Assembly: GCA_950097015.1 (NCBI GenBank)
Contig: CATNEN010000034.1
Coordinates: 1,006,501-1,070,500 of the forward strand
Length of the DNA stretch: 64,000 nucleotides
Reading direction: 5' to 3'
Source: Macrostomum hystrix
Taxonomy: Eukaryota > Platyhelminthes > Macrostomidae
A program made the position numbers and the translations under genes. Shown here one piece after another: positions 31,254 through 43,024 of the stretch (position 1 is the first letter of the stretch; every line of letters begins with the position of its first letter). The notes below the pieces were generated by a model. That model made no database searches and was not told where the DNA came from. It worked only from the letters and a program-made list of their open reading frames with translations.

Positions 31254-34200
31254 ATGAGCGAGCGTGACGGCCTATTGAATGGCACCGGCGGTTCGTCGAC
31301 GGCGCTGCCGCGCGATGGCGAAATATTCGCCGAGGAGGGTCACCACTCGGCTCAGCCATGGTGGCGAGCCAATTTTCTGCTGCGCATCGGCGAAACGGTG
31401 AAATTCGGCACCTGGGATGGCGTGTTCACCACCTGCCTATTGAACATTGTTGGCATGGTGGTGTTCCTGCGCACTGGCTGGGTTGTTGGCAACGCCGGCC
31501 TTCTGCTTGGCCTCCTAGTCATCCTTATCCCAGTGTCCGTTGCCTTGTTCTCCGTCCTAAGCGTCATTGGCGTCCTAGAGCGCTGCGGCGCCGAAGCCTG
31601 CGGTGTTTATCCCCTGCTTGTTCGCGTGCTGGGCGCCCGACGGGCTGCCGCTATTGGACTGATTTATTGCCTGGGCCAGGTGAAAACGGGCTGCCAGAAT
31701 AGTTGATGATTTTCCTGATCTCGCCGGTTTCACATAAAGCTTCACAGATCCCTCAGATTTAATCTGAAGCCTCACATGTTTCATGTTTAATCTGAAGCCT
31801 CACAGATCCTCAGGTTTAATCTGAAGCCTCACAGATGCCTCAGGTTTAGTCTGAAGCCTCACAGATGCCTCAGGTTTAATCTGAAGCCTCACAGATCCTC
31901 AGGTTTAATCTGAAGCCTCACAGATCCTTAGGTTTAATCTGAAGCCTCACAGATTCTCAGGTTTAATCTGAAGCCTCACAGATCCTCAGGTTTAATCTGA
32001 AGCCTCACAGATCCCTCAGGTGTAATCTGAAGCCTCACAGATCCCTCAGGTTTAATCTGAAGCCTCACAGATCCCTCAGGTTTAATCTGAAGCCTCACAG
32101 ATCTCTCAGGTTTAATCTGAAGCCTCACAGATCCCTCAGGTTTAATCTGAAGCCTCACAGATGCCTCAGGTTTAATCTGAAGCCTCACAGATCCCTCAGG
32201 TGTAATCTGAAGCCTCACAGATCCCTCAGGTTTAATCTGAAGCCTCACAGATCCCTCAGGTTTAATCTGAAGCCTCACAGATCCCTCAGGTGTAATCTGA
32301 AGCCTCACAGATGCCTCAGGTTTAATCTGAAGCCTCACAGATCCCTCAGGTTTAATCTGAAGCCTCACAGATCCCTCAGGTGTAATCTGAAGCCTCACAG
32401 ATCCCTCAGGTGTAATGTGAAGCCTCACAGATCCCTCAGGTTTAATCTGAAGCCTCACAGATGCCTCAGGTTTAATCTGAAGCCTCGCAGATGCCTCAGG
32501 TTTAATCTGAAGCCTCACAGATGCCTCAGGTTTAATCTGAAGCCTCGCAGATGTCCCAGGTTATACGTAATTAAAAAGTAACTTTACAAAGACTGCTTGC
32601 GATAGTGAGAACAAACCGCCGCTTCTGGAACCTCCACCTCGCAGACCATCGGCGCGTCGTTGAACGCAGTCGGTCTTGGCGAATCAGCCGCCTCCCTTCT
32701 ACCGCTACCGCCGTCGTCTTCCTCCGCTGCCTGGGCTGCCCGCGGCTTCGCGATCGCTGTCACAGCCGCCCTAGTGGGCGTGAACGCGGCCGGCGTCAAA
32801 TGGGTTATTCGCCTGCAGCTGGCTCTCTTAGCTCTGCTGCTGGCCGCCATTCTTGACTTCCTTGTCGGCTCCTTCGCCAATTGGCGCCACCCAGTTGGCT
32901 TCGTCGGCTATTCAACCGGCGTCATTAGCAACAATACGTTGCCAGGCAACGGTGACATTGGCGGCGGCAACAGTGCGGAGAGTTTTTTCACTGTGCTTGG
33001 CGTATTCTTTCCCACCATCACAGGGGTTATGTCCGGCGTCAATATCTGCGCAGATTTGCGCGAACCAAAACGTAGCGTTCCGCTTGGCAGCCTCTGCGCC
33101 ATCGGCGCCAGCTGCTTGCTCTACCTCACTTTCGCCCTTGTGCTGGCCGCCACCTGTACTCGAGAAGCCCTGCTCACAGATTATGCCATAGCCCAGAAGG
33201 TGGCCCTGCTGGGTCCGCTGTTTCTATGCGGCCTTTATGTTAGCGCGCTGAGCGCCGCTCTTGGCGGACTATCCGGCGCGTGCCGAATTCTGGCCGCCAT
33301 AGCAACGGACACTAAGCTGGCCTTTATGCAACCGCTAGCCGTTAGAAAGTTCTCTGTGCAGGTGAGAATTAAGATAACTTTTTATTTTAAATAAATAATA
33401 TCTTGCTACTGACAAAAGTAGTGCACCGTGTGTTTCAGATTGTTTTGGTTTGATGCTCAGTTCAGTAGAGAACCGCTACTTTTTCATCTCTCAACAGGTG
33501 CCAATCTACGCTCTTCTAACTGTGGCCAGCATCGCCCTGCTATTCATTCTAATTGGCAATGTGAACCTGCTGGCACCCATAGTTGCCATGCCATTCCTAT
33601 TGACCTACTCCGCTGTCAACTATGCCTACTTCGCGCTGGCCATGTCCTTCGACATGGAGCGTCGTAGGCGACAGCGTTTCGATGCGGCGAAGACTATTTC
33701 TTCCTTGCCAACGGCGACGTCTTCGAGGGCGGACGCTGCCAATGACGCCGAGCTGACCAGCCGTCAGCGGGCCCTGTCCCGCAGCAGCGATCTGGACAAG
33801 CTCTTCCCCGCTGAGCGCCGACGTTTAGACGACCCAGGCTCCCTTTCAAAATCGGCGCATTCGCCAATTGCGCCTACTCCGTCTGCCTCAGATATTCTAG
33901 ATAAATCTAACGCGCGCTACGCCAGCCTTAGCAACCGATGGGTCTCCTTAGCAACGGCGGTAGCCTGCCTAGTCGTAATGTTCGCCGCTCGCTGGGAGTA
34001 CGCCCTGGCTGCTGTGCTGCTGCTGGCAGCTCTGCATCTATATCTTGGCCGTGCCTATCCGGGCGCTGCTCCGGGCATCACTGCTCAATTTTCCCTGACT
34101 GACTGGCTGGCCAATCTGGCTACACAGCTTCAGCGATGCTGCTGCTGCTGCCGCAACAGCGACAAACATGGCCAAGACGACGATGAGGCCGACAATGATG

Positions 34201-34373
34201 ACGAAGCCAAGCAGCTGGTGTTGAAGCCGCCGGTTGCGCCCGAGCTGCCTCAGATGGCCAAGCCGGCCACCTTGGCCACTCAGGGCGGAGTTGGCGACTA
34301 TAGCGATCGGGCTCGATACCACCGCAGCGGCGCCCTGTCCGACCGACACCTGCCCGCCGTTGGACTGGATTAA
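31254..34373 (+). CDS. SLC12A8-type cation-chloride cotransporter family protein, three exons
   Basis: A multi-pass membrane transporter of the APC superfamily, SLC12 family, closest to the SLC12A8 branch. Its substrate is not settled by sequence; SLC12A8 has been linked to polyamine, amino-acid and nicotinamide mononucleotide transport. Exons 31254-31679, about 32645-33361 and 33498-34373 give about 672 residues. PWW, FGTWDGVFTTCLLNI and FLRTGWVVGN mark TM1-2. GVNAAGVKWVIRLQL, NNTLP, SFFTVLGVFFPTITGVMSG, DLREPKRSVPLGSL and CTREALLTDY follow in SLC12A8 order. The last exon has the long cytosolic loop, two or three hydrophobic segments, a CCCCC cluster, and ends with DRARYHRSG, matching the family terminus. 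A few residues expected after the first junction are missing, so a micro-exon in intron 1 is possible. A candidate trans-splice acceptor ends at 31178. Confidence 0.92.
31680..32644 (+). repeat. SLC12A8-type intron 1 with a 30-bp minisatellite
   Basis: About 28 copies of a 30-bp unit (core CAGGTTTAATCTGAAGCCTC) span 31730-32565. Early units are 29 bp and later ones 30 bp. Each contains CCCTCAG|GTTTAAT, that is, acceptor-like and donor-like words back to back. The donor is GGCCAG|GTGAAA; the acceptor is placed at CACCTCGCAG|ACC, but is less certain. Confidence 0.9.
33362..33497 (+). other. SLC12A8-type intron 2
   Basis: The donor is GTGCAG|GTGAGA and the acceptor CTCAACAG|GTGCCA. It is a 136-bp, phase 0 intron without repeats. 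Confidence 0.9.
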
Positions 34374-35543
34374 TTGCTGTTCCAAAATAATACTAATTTA
34401 CAGAGTCCAGTTGACGGTTTTTCCTTTTCGGCGGTGTATTGCTCTGTGCTGTTCGCCTGCATGCGCAACTTTCTTGCTCTTTCGAGGCCTCTGGTGAAGA
34501 ACTAAATCATGGTCCAAGTGCGTCCAGTACTGCGCATATTTTCAAGGTCATTTACAAAATGTTTTACTCTTTGATTTGCCATTTGTAAAGCAACCAACTT
34601 ATTTTTTCTCCAGATATTTATTGCCTATATTTTTGCTGGTAATCTAAGCTCAGCTTTCCCAGTCCCGTTTTTTATAATGCTAAGTGCCAATAAATAATCT
34701 TTCGCTGCAATTTGCAGTCTTCCAATATCAACTTTCTTCTCAGCTTGAAAATAGTCCACCGTTTTTTGCTCTGTCTAGTCTGCTTTTTTGAGTCGTTCCC
34801 TGGTGACGGAAGTAGGTCTTTGATTGGTTCTGTTTATTTGAAAGATTCTTTTTGTATCAATTTTTGTGCGCTTGTCTTTTTGCAGTTCTGATTTTATTCA
34901 AATTTGAGCCAGAGCTCGATTCAGCATTGCTTCAGTTCACCCAGGTGTAAAATTGGTGCCGGCATTAGCTGTGTTGGAAAGTTAAATGGGACTGGCACCC
35001 CAGTCCATGGACCGAACATCTGTACACAGCATCTGCTCCTCGCAATAGCGTACACCAGCTTTCAAAACCAGTTGAAAACACGTACTTTCAAATTTAAGAT
35101 GCCAAATGTGATAGGCGCCGCCGTGTCTAGTCTGTTTTAAGCTGCGCTTTTTCAGCTAAATTGTACTTCAAATTTGCCTATTTGAACAGACACATAATAT
35201 ATATAATTAACTTAAAGTCTAGATAGAAAAAATACAGTGCCTTCTTTGCGCTTTCCTTTGTTTATTAATTTTATCAGAATTCTCTTTAGGTGCAGCATCA
35301 GTTTATCCTACTGTAGGATAAGCCGCAAAGTTTTGTAAGTGAATAAACAGCCCCCCATCTCATATGAAGCAGATAGCATCGACACTATTTGCTCGTAGAT
35401 TGACGAGATAAAGGTAGGATATTAGTCTGTCATTTTTTTGAATATATACTTATACTTAGACTGCCTGAGTACATTTGTCTAATAATCATTGCCTCATCAT
35501 TCCATCTCAACATTTGTTGGCTATAAATTGCAGCAGTGCCTAG
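34374..35543. other. SLC12A8-type 3' flank
   Basis: No gene is recognised apart from the orphan exon that follows. The region includes an interspersed-repeat fragment (34960-35050) and otherwise T-rich sequence. Confidence 0.4.
34975..35055 (+). repeat. Interspersed repeat fragment, copy 2
   Basis: CAGTCCATGGACCGAACATC, then TGTAC and later CGCAATAGCG, matches the fragment at 20510-20580. Both copies are preceded by a GGC-rich word and the shared TGTG(C/T)T...AAGTT context is weak, so the borders are approximate. Confidence 0.5.
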
Positions 35544-35610
35544 GAGCAGCCCTTCGAGCACCGGCAACACCTGCTGGCGGTTGCCTCTGCCTCTGTCGCA
35601 ACTGGATTAG
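35544..35610 (+). CDS. Candidate orphan internal exon
   Basis: A 67-nt stretch lies between an acceptor-like TGCCTAG and a strong donor (ATTAG|GTAAGC). One frame reads EQPFEHRQHLLAVASA and a few more residues without a stop. An alternative acceptor 10 nt upstream would use another frame. I do not recognise the protein and found no partner exons, so this may be part of a gene whose other exons I missed, or chance. Confidence 0.25.
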
Positions 35611-35814
35611 GTAAGCTTTCACTTAAGAAGAGGTGATTGTGTATACAACAGCCTAGAAACATTTGCTTGCTTTGCTGCATGGTAGGAAGTAGCTCGTAAA
35701 TTGATTCATGTCATGTGTAGGACTGATTGATTCATTGTCTCAGTTGTTACAATGACAGACATCCGTTTTAATGTGTGCTCCTATATTGCCACTAGAAAAT
35801 TTAAATTTCATACT

Positions 35815-37215
35815 CAGAGCAGTAGCTAGAGTCCTAGTAGCCTATAAACAGTAGCTAGAGTCCTAGTAGCCTATAAACAGTAGCTAGAGTCCTAGTAGCC
35901 TATAAACAGTAGCTAGAATCCTAGTAGCCTATAAACAGTAGCTAGAATCCTAGTAGCCTATAAACAGTAGCTAGAATCCTAGTAGCCTATAAACAGTAGC
36001 TAGAGTCCTAGTAGCCTATAAACAGTAGCTAGAGTCCTAGTAGCCTATAAACAGTAGCTAGAATCCTAGTAGCCTATAAACAGTAGCTAGAATCCTAGTA
36101 GCCTATAAACAGTAGCTAGAATCCTAGTATCCTATAAACAGTAGCTAGAGTCCTAGTATCCTATAAACAGTAGCTAGAGTCCTAGTATCCTATAAACAGT
36201 AGCTAGAATCCTACTAGTAGCCTATAAACAGTAGCTAGAATCCTAGTAGCCTATAAACAGTAGCTAGAATCCTAGTAGCCTATTAACAGTAGCTAGAGTC
36301 CTAGTATCCTATAAACAGTAGCTAGAGTCCTAGTAGCCTATAAACAGTAGCTAGAATCCTAGTAGCCTATAAACAGTAGCTAGAATCCTAGTAGCCTATA
36401 AACAGTAGCTAGAATCCTAGTAGCCTATAAACAGTAGCTAGAATCCTAGTAGCCTATAAACAGTAGCTAGAATCCTAGTAGCCTATAAACAGTAGCTAGA
36501 ATCCTACTAGTAGCCTATAAACAGTAGCTAGAATCCTAGTATCCTATAAACAGTAGCTAGAATCCTACTAGTAGCCTATAAACAGTAGCTAGAATCCTAG
36601 TAGCCTATAAACAGTAGCTAGAATCCTAGTAGCCTATAAACAGTAGCTAGAGTCCTAGTATCCTATAAACAGTAGCTAGAGTCCTAGTAGCCTATAAACA
36701 GTAGCTAGAATCCTAGTAGCCTATAAACAGTAGCTAGAATCCTAGTAGCCTATAAACAGTAGCTAGAATCCTAGTAGCCTATAAACAGTAGCTAGAATCC
36801 TAGTAGCCTATAAACAGTAGCTAGAATCCTAGTAGCCTATAAACAGTAGCTAGAATCCTAGTAGCCTATAAACAGTAGCTAGAATCCTAGTATCCTATAA
36901 ACAGTAGCTAGAATCCTAGTAGCCTATAAACAGTAGCTAGAATCCTACTAGTAGCCTATAAACAGTAGCTAGAATCCTAGTAGCCTATAAACAGTAGCTA
37001 GAATCCTAGTATCCTATAAACAGTAGCTAGAATCCTAGTATCCTATAAACAGTAGCTAGAATCCTAGTAGCCTATAAACAGTAGCTAGAATCCTAGTAGC
37101 CTATAAACAGTAGCTAGAATCCTAGTATCCTATAAACAGTAGCTAGAATCCTAGTAGCCTATAAACAGTAGCTAGAATCCTAGTAGCCTATAAACAGTAG
37201 CTAGAATTCTAGTAA
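35815..37215. repeat. 29-bp minisatellite, about 48 copies
   Basis: The unit core is CAGTAGCTAGAATCCTAGTA plus GCCTATAAA. Variants include GAGTCC for GAATCC, AGTATCC for AGTAGCC, and occasional 32-bp units with an inserted CTA. The unit has stops in every frame, so no long reading frame crosses it. Both variant types cluster. Confidence 0.95.
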
Positions 37216-37469
37216 CCTAAGTAGTAGCCAGATCAGTGCTTCCAATTGCACTTTAATTAGCACTGGCGCCTTCAATTGGCTACGCCGTTTTATGACTAGC
37301 TTAAGTCGTAGTCTAGTCGTAGGGAACGAGACGAAGCGGACTATCTGTTTTTTACGCCATAGGCAATAAAACTGCCAAAATTGGCTTTCTAACCCTGCAT
37401 GGTGTAATGTAGCCACATCTGCGCTTGATAATTTATTCGCCTACGCTACAAACCAGGTCTCTTCAGGAT

Positions 37470-38262
37470 TGCTCCTCCCCAGTCATTCAGGATTTCTCCT
37501 CCCCAGTCCTTCAGGATTTCTCCTCCCCAGTCCTTCAGGATCGTTCCTCCCCAGTACTTCAGGATCGCTCCTCCCCAGTCCTTCAGAATCGCTCCTCCCC
37601 AGTCCTTCAGGATCTCTCCTCCCCAGTCCTTCGGGATCTCTCCTCCCCAGTCCTTCAGGATCTCTCCTCCGCAGTCCTTCAGGATCGCTCCTCCCCAGTC
37701 CTTCAGAATCGCTGTTCCCCAGTCCTTCAGAATTGCTGTTCCCCAGTCCTTCAGAATCGCTCCTCCCCATTCCTTCAGAATCGCTCCTCCCCAGTCCTTC
37801 AGGATCTCTCCTCCCATGTCCTTCAGGATCTCTCCTCCCCAGTCCTTCGGGATCTCTCCTCCCCAGTCCTTCAGGATCGCTCCTCCCCAGTCCTTCAGAA
37901 TCGCTGTTCCCCAGTCCTTCAGAATTGCTGTTCCCCAGTCCTTCAGAATCGCTCCTCCCCATTCCTTCAGAATCGCTCCTCCCCAGTCCTTCAGGATCTC
38001 TCCTCCCCAGTCCTTCAGGATCGCTCCTCCCCAGTCCTTCAGAATCGCTGTTCCCCAGTCCTTCAGAATTGCTGTTCCCCAGTCCTTCAGAATCGCTCCT
38101 CCCCATTCCTTCAGAATCGCTCCTCCCCAGTCCTTCAGGATCTCTCCTCCCCAGTCCTTCAGGATCTCTCCTCCCATGTCCTTCAGGATCTCTCCTCCGC
38201 AGTCCTTCAGGATCGCTCCTCCCCAGTCCTTCAGGACCTCTCCTCCCAATTGTCCAGGATTA
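37470..38262. repeat. 24-bp minisatellite, about 33 copies, with higher-order blocks
   Basis: The unit core is CTCCTCCCCAGTCCTTCAGG followed by ATCT or ATCG. A block containing two GCTGTTCCCCAGTCC variants and one CCCCATTCC variant recurs at about 37700, 37890 and 38045, so blocks of units were duplicated. Reading frames on both strands are artefacts of the period. Confidence 0.95.
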
Positions 38263-40226
38263 AGCTTTTTAACAATTAAAAGTGCATCGTCTGGCGCCAT
38301 GAATCTACTATCTAAAAATATAAATCAAATCACAGATAAAAGTACTAATATATATATATATATGAAGTGAGCTTCAGATAATCAGATTCTATAACGTTTC
38401 AACCGGTAGTAGCAGTCAGTCCGCGTCTGCGCGAAAATCCATTAGCAATTAGGAGGCGTTTTCCATATCTACTTTTATTTAATTGAGCGAGTTTTTAGTT
38501 AAGTGAGTGAATTCGGTTGCTAATTTGCTGATTATTAATTCTGTCATTTCTGAGAGCATTTCCATAGATTTCCATTCTACATTGGCTGTTTACTTCATTT
38601 CCAACATAGAATAGAAAAAGGCCCATAACTCATTGGGCCACATGTGCAGCTAGCTGTTCAATCCAGCTAATTGTGGAACCCATTCACTCGTCCGAGTTTG
38701 TTGGCTGTCTGCGGCCAGATCAATTCGGTCGTGGTTTGAATCTGCTTCTTTGAAACTTAATAAATTTTAATAAAATAATCTTTAACTGCACAACTCCGTT
38801 GTTCTGTTGTCAAACTTCCGAAAGTGTTCCGTTGTCAAATAGGATGGCCATCAGTGCGGTGGATGAGATGGGTGTGGTGGGTCTCTGGGAAGGTCACCAT
38901 TCCTTCATGAAATGTGTCTTTGCTCCTTATTTTGCCCCGGTTATTCGCCCTGGTAGGCAGCCATAGCAGTAAGCTACATTTTTGTGACTGTTCTGCTTTA
39001 GAAAGCTGCCCTATGAGTATTTCCTTTACTTTCCTTCGTGTAGCTTTATCTTTTTTGTTTTATGCCCTTGTGTATCTTTTAAGATAATCTGGAATGCCCA
39101 CTAGGCTTGAAACTTTCTACGTGCAATTAAAACCTCTTCCATACTGAAGCATTTTCTCTTCACTGGATTGCCGTAGTCGTCTTCTAGGCATGGTCAGCCC
39201 GGGCTGAATAATATTATTTAAATAAATATTCGAAGTGATTCCGCTTGCTCGAGTTCTCTGTTCTATGCCTCCAGTTGGTATCGAACTGGGCAACGAAGTT
39301 TTCTTTGCGTGTTCTATTAGTGTCAAAAGAAAGCAAGTATAGTGTTGGTTTTGCAGGACTAATGCCGCAGCAGTTTAGCATGACTTGGCTGTTATTTTGG
39401 TTTTGCTTCCAACATCGCTGCATGTTCCCTAATAGTTTGGAAATTATGGGCCAGTATGATATGCTTCTCTTTTGTATGTTGTATGTTGTCCTCATTGCTT
39501 TTTGGCTGACTTGTAGCATTACCTTGCAGTCGTATTACTTAAATCAAGTCAACGAGCTAAACAAAATCACGCAGTCGTGTGAAAAAAACGAGCTCCGTAG
39601 GCTTTTTTCTCCTCCTGTGGAATGCTATTCATTTGAAGAGACTTTAACGGGAAGTTACAAGTTCCGGTCGGTGGTCGGCATTGCCGAATGAAAGAGCATT
39701 TTTTCGTACAAGTGCATTTCTGGTTTAGTGAAATTGCAATCTGCAGATGTGAGTTTCGGGCTTAGCAAGTAAAAATTCCGCAAATTATGCATCAATTGTT
39801 TCGATCGTAGCTCAGTTTGCCAAGCGGCTACGAGCAAATTTTCACTTTTTATACCATCTGAAGTTTTGAATTTAATTACATTTAGACATGTTTAATTACA
39901 TCCCAGTCCCAGTCAGAAATGTGTAGCAGAAGTAGAATACAACAATGACACCTATAATTTCCTGATAGCCGATGGGCCAGTTGTGCAGCCAGTAGCATAG
40001 CGTCACCTATCGCGCACCAAAATCATTTTTACCCCTTCTATTGCTTTGTGAACTGAAAAAATAGTTAAGTGTCTTGTTGAACGAAAAATATAGTTTAGCT
40101 TTGGCTGGGATTCGAACTGCCGACCCTACAATAGTCCGATGCTCTAACCTCTGGATTATAATTTCTCAATTAAACTGCATGAGTAAGAGACCTACATTAT
40201 TGTACCTAAACGAATATACATGTTAC
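38263..40226. other. Intergenic region between array and orphan exon
   Basis: A perfect 12-bp palindrome CAGCCCGGGCTG lies near 39195. A 148-codon plus frame at 39245-39691 is hydrophobic and of no recognisable family; I do not call it. A degenerate tRNA-like segment lies at 40095-40158. Confidence 0.4.
40095..40158 (-). repeat. tRNA-like sequence (tRNA-derived repeat or pseudogene)
   Basis: On the minus strand, GAGGTTAGAGCATCGG resembles a D-arm/A-box region and GGCAGTTCGAATCCCAGCC a perfect T-arm/B box. The anticodon stem does not pair properly and no CCT-matched acceptor stem is seen. It is therefore more likely a SINE head or dead tRNA than a working gene. Confidence 0.45.
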
Positions 40227-40472
40227 CTGTAACTTGTAAACATCAGAGCCCGCCGCAAATAGGCCTGTCTTGTCTTCAAAAGCTCCAAACTTCAGCAAGT
40301 GTGTTTCTATGCACTCGCATGCTGATGCTAGATTGAGCAGGAAATGTGGTCGGTGGGTGGAGCGGATCACACTCACAGCATTCATTACAGGCTGGGAGAG
40401 TCCTGTTGCAACAGCCGGAGTCAACAGGCAAATGCCATTAGTTGGGAAGTCGGAGACCAGCCCGGATCGCGG
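40227..40472 (-). CDS. Orphan exon of an unrecognised protein
   Basis: An 82-codon, phase 0 exon lies between an acceptor (AAGTTTTAG|CCG) and a strong donor (TTACAG|GTAACA). It encodes SDFPTNGICLLTPAVATG, then VMNAVSVIRSTHRPHFLLNL, SACECIETHLLKFGAFEDK and GLFAAGSDVYKLQ. The composition (helical, Leu/Ala-rich, a few Cys) looks like genuine protein, possibly helical-repeat, but I cannot name a family. Partner exons should lie right (upstream) and left (downstream) of it; none is convincing within 1 kb. Confidence 0.45.
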
Positions 40473-41220
40473 CTAAAACTTGGCACTATGCTGAGCTATA
40501 GTTAGTATATACATGTAGTATACCCATGGCATAGGGGAGTGAGCTAATATTTGAGAAACAAACTGAAACAGAGTAAAACATAATAAATGCTACAAAAAGG
40601 CAGCTTGACTAGCTTGACTGGCAAATGCCATGCTAGTTTTGGCAGACTGGTGATGCATCGTTCACTCGTTCAATCATTGCATTCGTCTGCCAAGGCGGCT
40701 GCCAGTAACCTTTAAATTTTTCCGCTCTGGGCGCAATAAATATGAAGTTGCTGACCACCGAATGGAATATAATACAAGAGTCTAGACACAAGGCAGCAAT
40801 GTCTGCTTTCTAGTTAGACTTTGGCCGATGTAGAGTGTTTTCTGTTTAGGAAACTAAAGGTCGGACAAGCCGATAGAGTGAGTGCGAGCGAATGCAGACT
40901 GAGGGCAGCTAGAGAGTTGCTGTTTGATAGAGCATGGTTGAAGAGTGCCGCTAATCTATGAATGATTGGCAGCTAGATTGATGGAAGCGCATGCAGTGCA
41001 AGAGAGTTGGCCTTAGCCGTAAGTGGGCAACGCGCCAGAACACCAAGAATTCGGATTGGAATTAGCAGTCTAGGGTTGACGCCAAGTTGTGTTTGCTGCG
41101 AAGGTGAATTTTCTTCTGGATTCGTGTAAAAAATTTATGTGCGTGCTATATGGGATAGTTCACATTTCGGGATCAATCGATCTTATCACAGCAAGAAAGT
41201 TTTAGCAAGTAATTTAGCGT
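40473..41220. other. Non-coding stretch before the LINE
   Basis: Nothing recognisable. It includes purine-rich sequence (about 40860-41000) but no repeats, RNA genes or reading frames of note. Confidence 0.35.
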
Positions 41221-41414
41221 TCAACATCTGGACCCGAACTGGTTGCAGATTTTATTTGGAAGCTTTTTATACAGCTTTTTTACAGTTTTTTTAACGAGCA
41301 ATAAGAATTTGGCTTTAATTTGCATGCCTGTTGACATGCAAATTGTAGCCTCCCTCCGGCTATGAAGTACCCAGGGGCCAACGGTGTCGCCGGCCTCTCC
41401 TGCCACGCAACTGA

Positions 41415-42011
41415 ATGGCTACCCACCGAGGACAACGAAGCAGTCGGGCCAGTGAGCAGCGAAAGCTAAGATTCAATGCCAAGCGCAATGAGCTCCGTGC
41501 TGCTGCTCGTCTCCCCCGGAAGGACTTGCAGCCTCGAGTACTGTCCTCAACAACTGGCACAGTACCCCTTATAGCGCGTGTTTCTGATAGTGAAGGGACC
41601 AAAGGTCTTCCGCCGACTCTCCGGCTGGCCAAGCACATTTGCCTTGCGAGTTTCAATGCTCGTACACTCCGGCTCAACTGGCGACTGACTGAGCTCTGCT
41701 GGCTTGCTGCCCAGCTTAACATCACTGTCCTCGCCATTCAAGAGCACCGAAGAACTAACGTCGAGAACACCGACATCGGCGGTGGATGGCACTTTAAAGC
41801 TACCCCTGCTAGTCCTCAAGGGCTCGGAGGAGTGGATTTCCATCTGTACCCTGCGGCAAACAAAGCTCTTCTTGACATCTATTTTCCTGCTCATCGTATC
41901 GGCCATGCCTCTTTCGCTCTCGCTGACAGGCGCCATCATGTCGTCTGTGTCTATGCTTCGACCAGCTCTCGCATCATTGTCGACCCTTCTGAAACTGATC
42001 ATCTTTACTAA
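41415..42011 (+). pseudogene. LINE N-terminal ORF with start of the endonuclease domain
   Basis: A 198-codon frame starts at an ATG with a basic 70-residue leader, then the endonuclease core up to CVYASTSSR. A stop at 42009-42011 ends it, and the conserved GDFNA and SDH motifs continue downstream in disrupted frames. No zinc finger or esterase domain precedes the endonuclease. Confidence 0.75.
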
Positions 42012-43024
42012 ATTTTAGAACACATCCTGGACTCCATCCCGTCTCACGACCTGGTCTTCATCATTGGCGACTTTAATGCCATCCTGTTGATAGCCATCGC
42101 GTTAAAAACAGATGCGGAACTCTAAACGCCAACTCGCCCTTCCTTTCTCGCCGAGTTTGTTCAGGCCAGAAACCTGGTGGTGGCTAATGGATATCTAACA
42201 CAACTATTTAGCAAACTTCCTACCTTTTATGGTCCAAATAGACGTGTCACTCGTCTTGATTGGATCCTCTGCTCCAAAAACTGCACGACCAAGATTCTTT
42301 AGGTTTGTATCATCCGTCCCTGCTGCATTGAGTCGGACCACAGTCTTATTGCTTGCGAAGTTGACCTTCCATGGACCAAATTAAAAAATCTCCCGCGTTT
42401 CCACTCTGAGCGGACCTTCGAGATCCTGCTGCTCGGGAAGCTTTTGTCTCAAAAGTTCTCAGCGCTCTTCCTGGTCCTGAATCTTCTGCCGAGACCTTTC
42501 TCTGCTGCTGTTAAAGCTGCGGCCGACATCCTTCCCAGACGCACAGCTAATAGACCGAAGGCCATCTGGAATGCTGATCCTGAAATTGCGCAAGCTAGAC
42601 AACGAGTCCAAAGTAACGCTGCTCGCGATGGACAGCGAGCATGCTTCGGCCCTCCGCAATGAATTTCAACGCATCTATTCTGCCAGAATCGAGTCATACA
42701 CCGAAGGAGCCATGTCTGAAATTCAAGTCGCCACTGACACGTGCAAGCATGCTGCTGCATAGCGTGCTATCAACAAGCAGACCTAGACCTAGCGCAGTCG
42801 TTGGAGCTTCCTCTGTCGGAGAAAGAAAAGTCACTTTTGCTGCTCACTACCAGAAAGTTCTCAACGCTCCGCCTCCAGACACTGGACTTCTTCCGATTCC
42901 GGACTTCAATCCGTCTGCTCCAAGCAGTTTTAATACTGGGCCCCTTTCTGTCACTGAAGTCCGTCAAGCGTTGGCCACTACACGCTCCGATGCCGCAGCT
43001 GGTGTTGACGAAATTTCTCCTTGA

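Noticed and set aside
39245..39691. 148-codon hydrophobic plus-strand frame as a gene
   Set aside because: It has no recognisable domain, splice support or codon bias, and overlaps other frames on the opposite strand.
39811..39850. tRNA gene suggested by GTAGCTCAGT
   Set aside because: No T-arm or acceptor stem follows.
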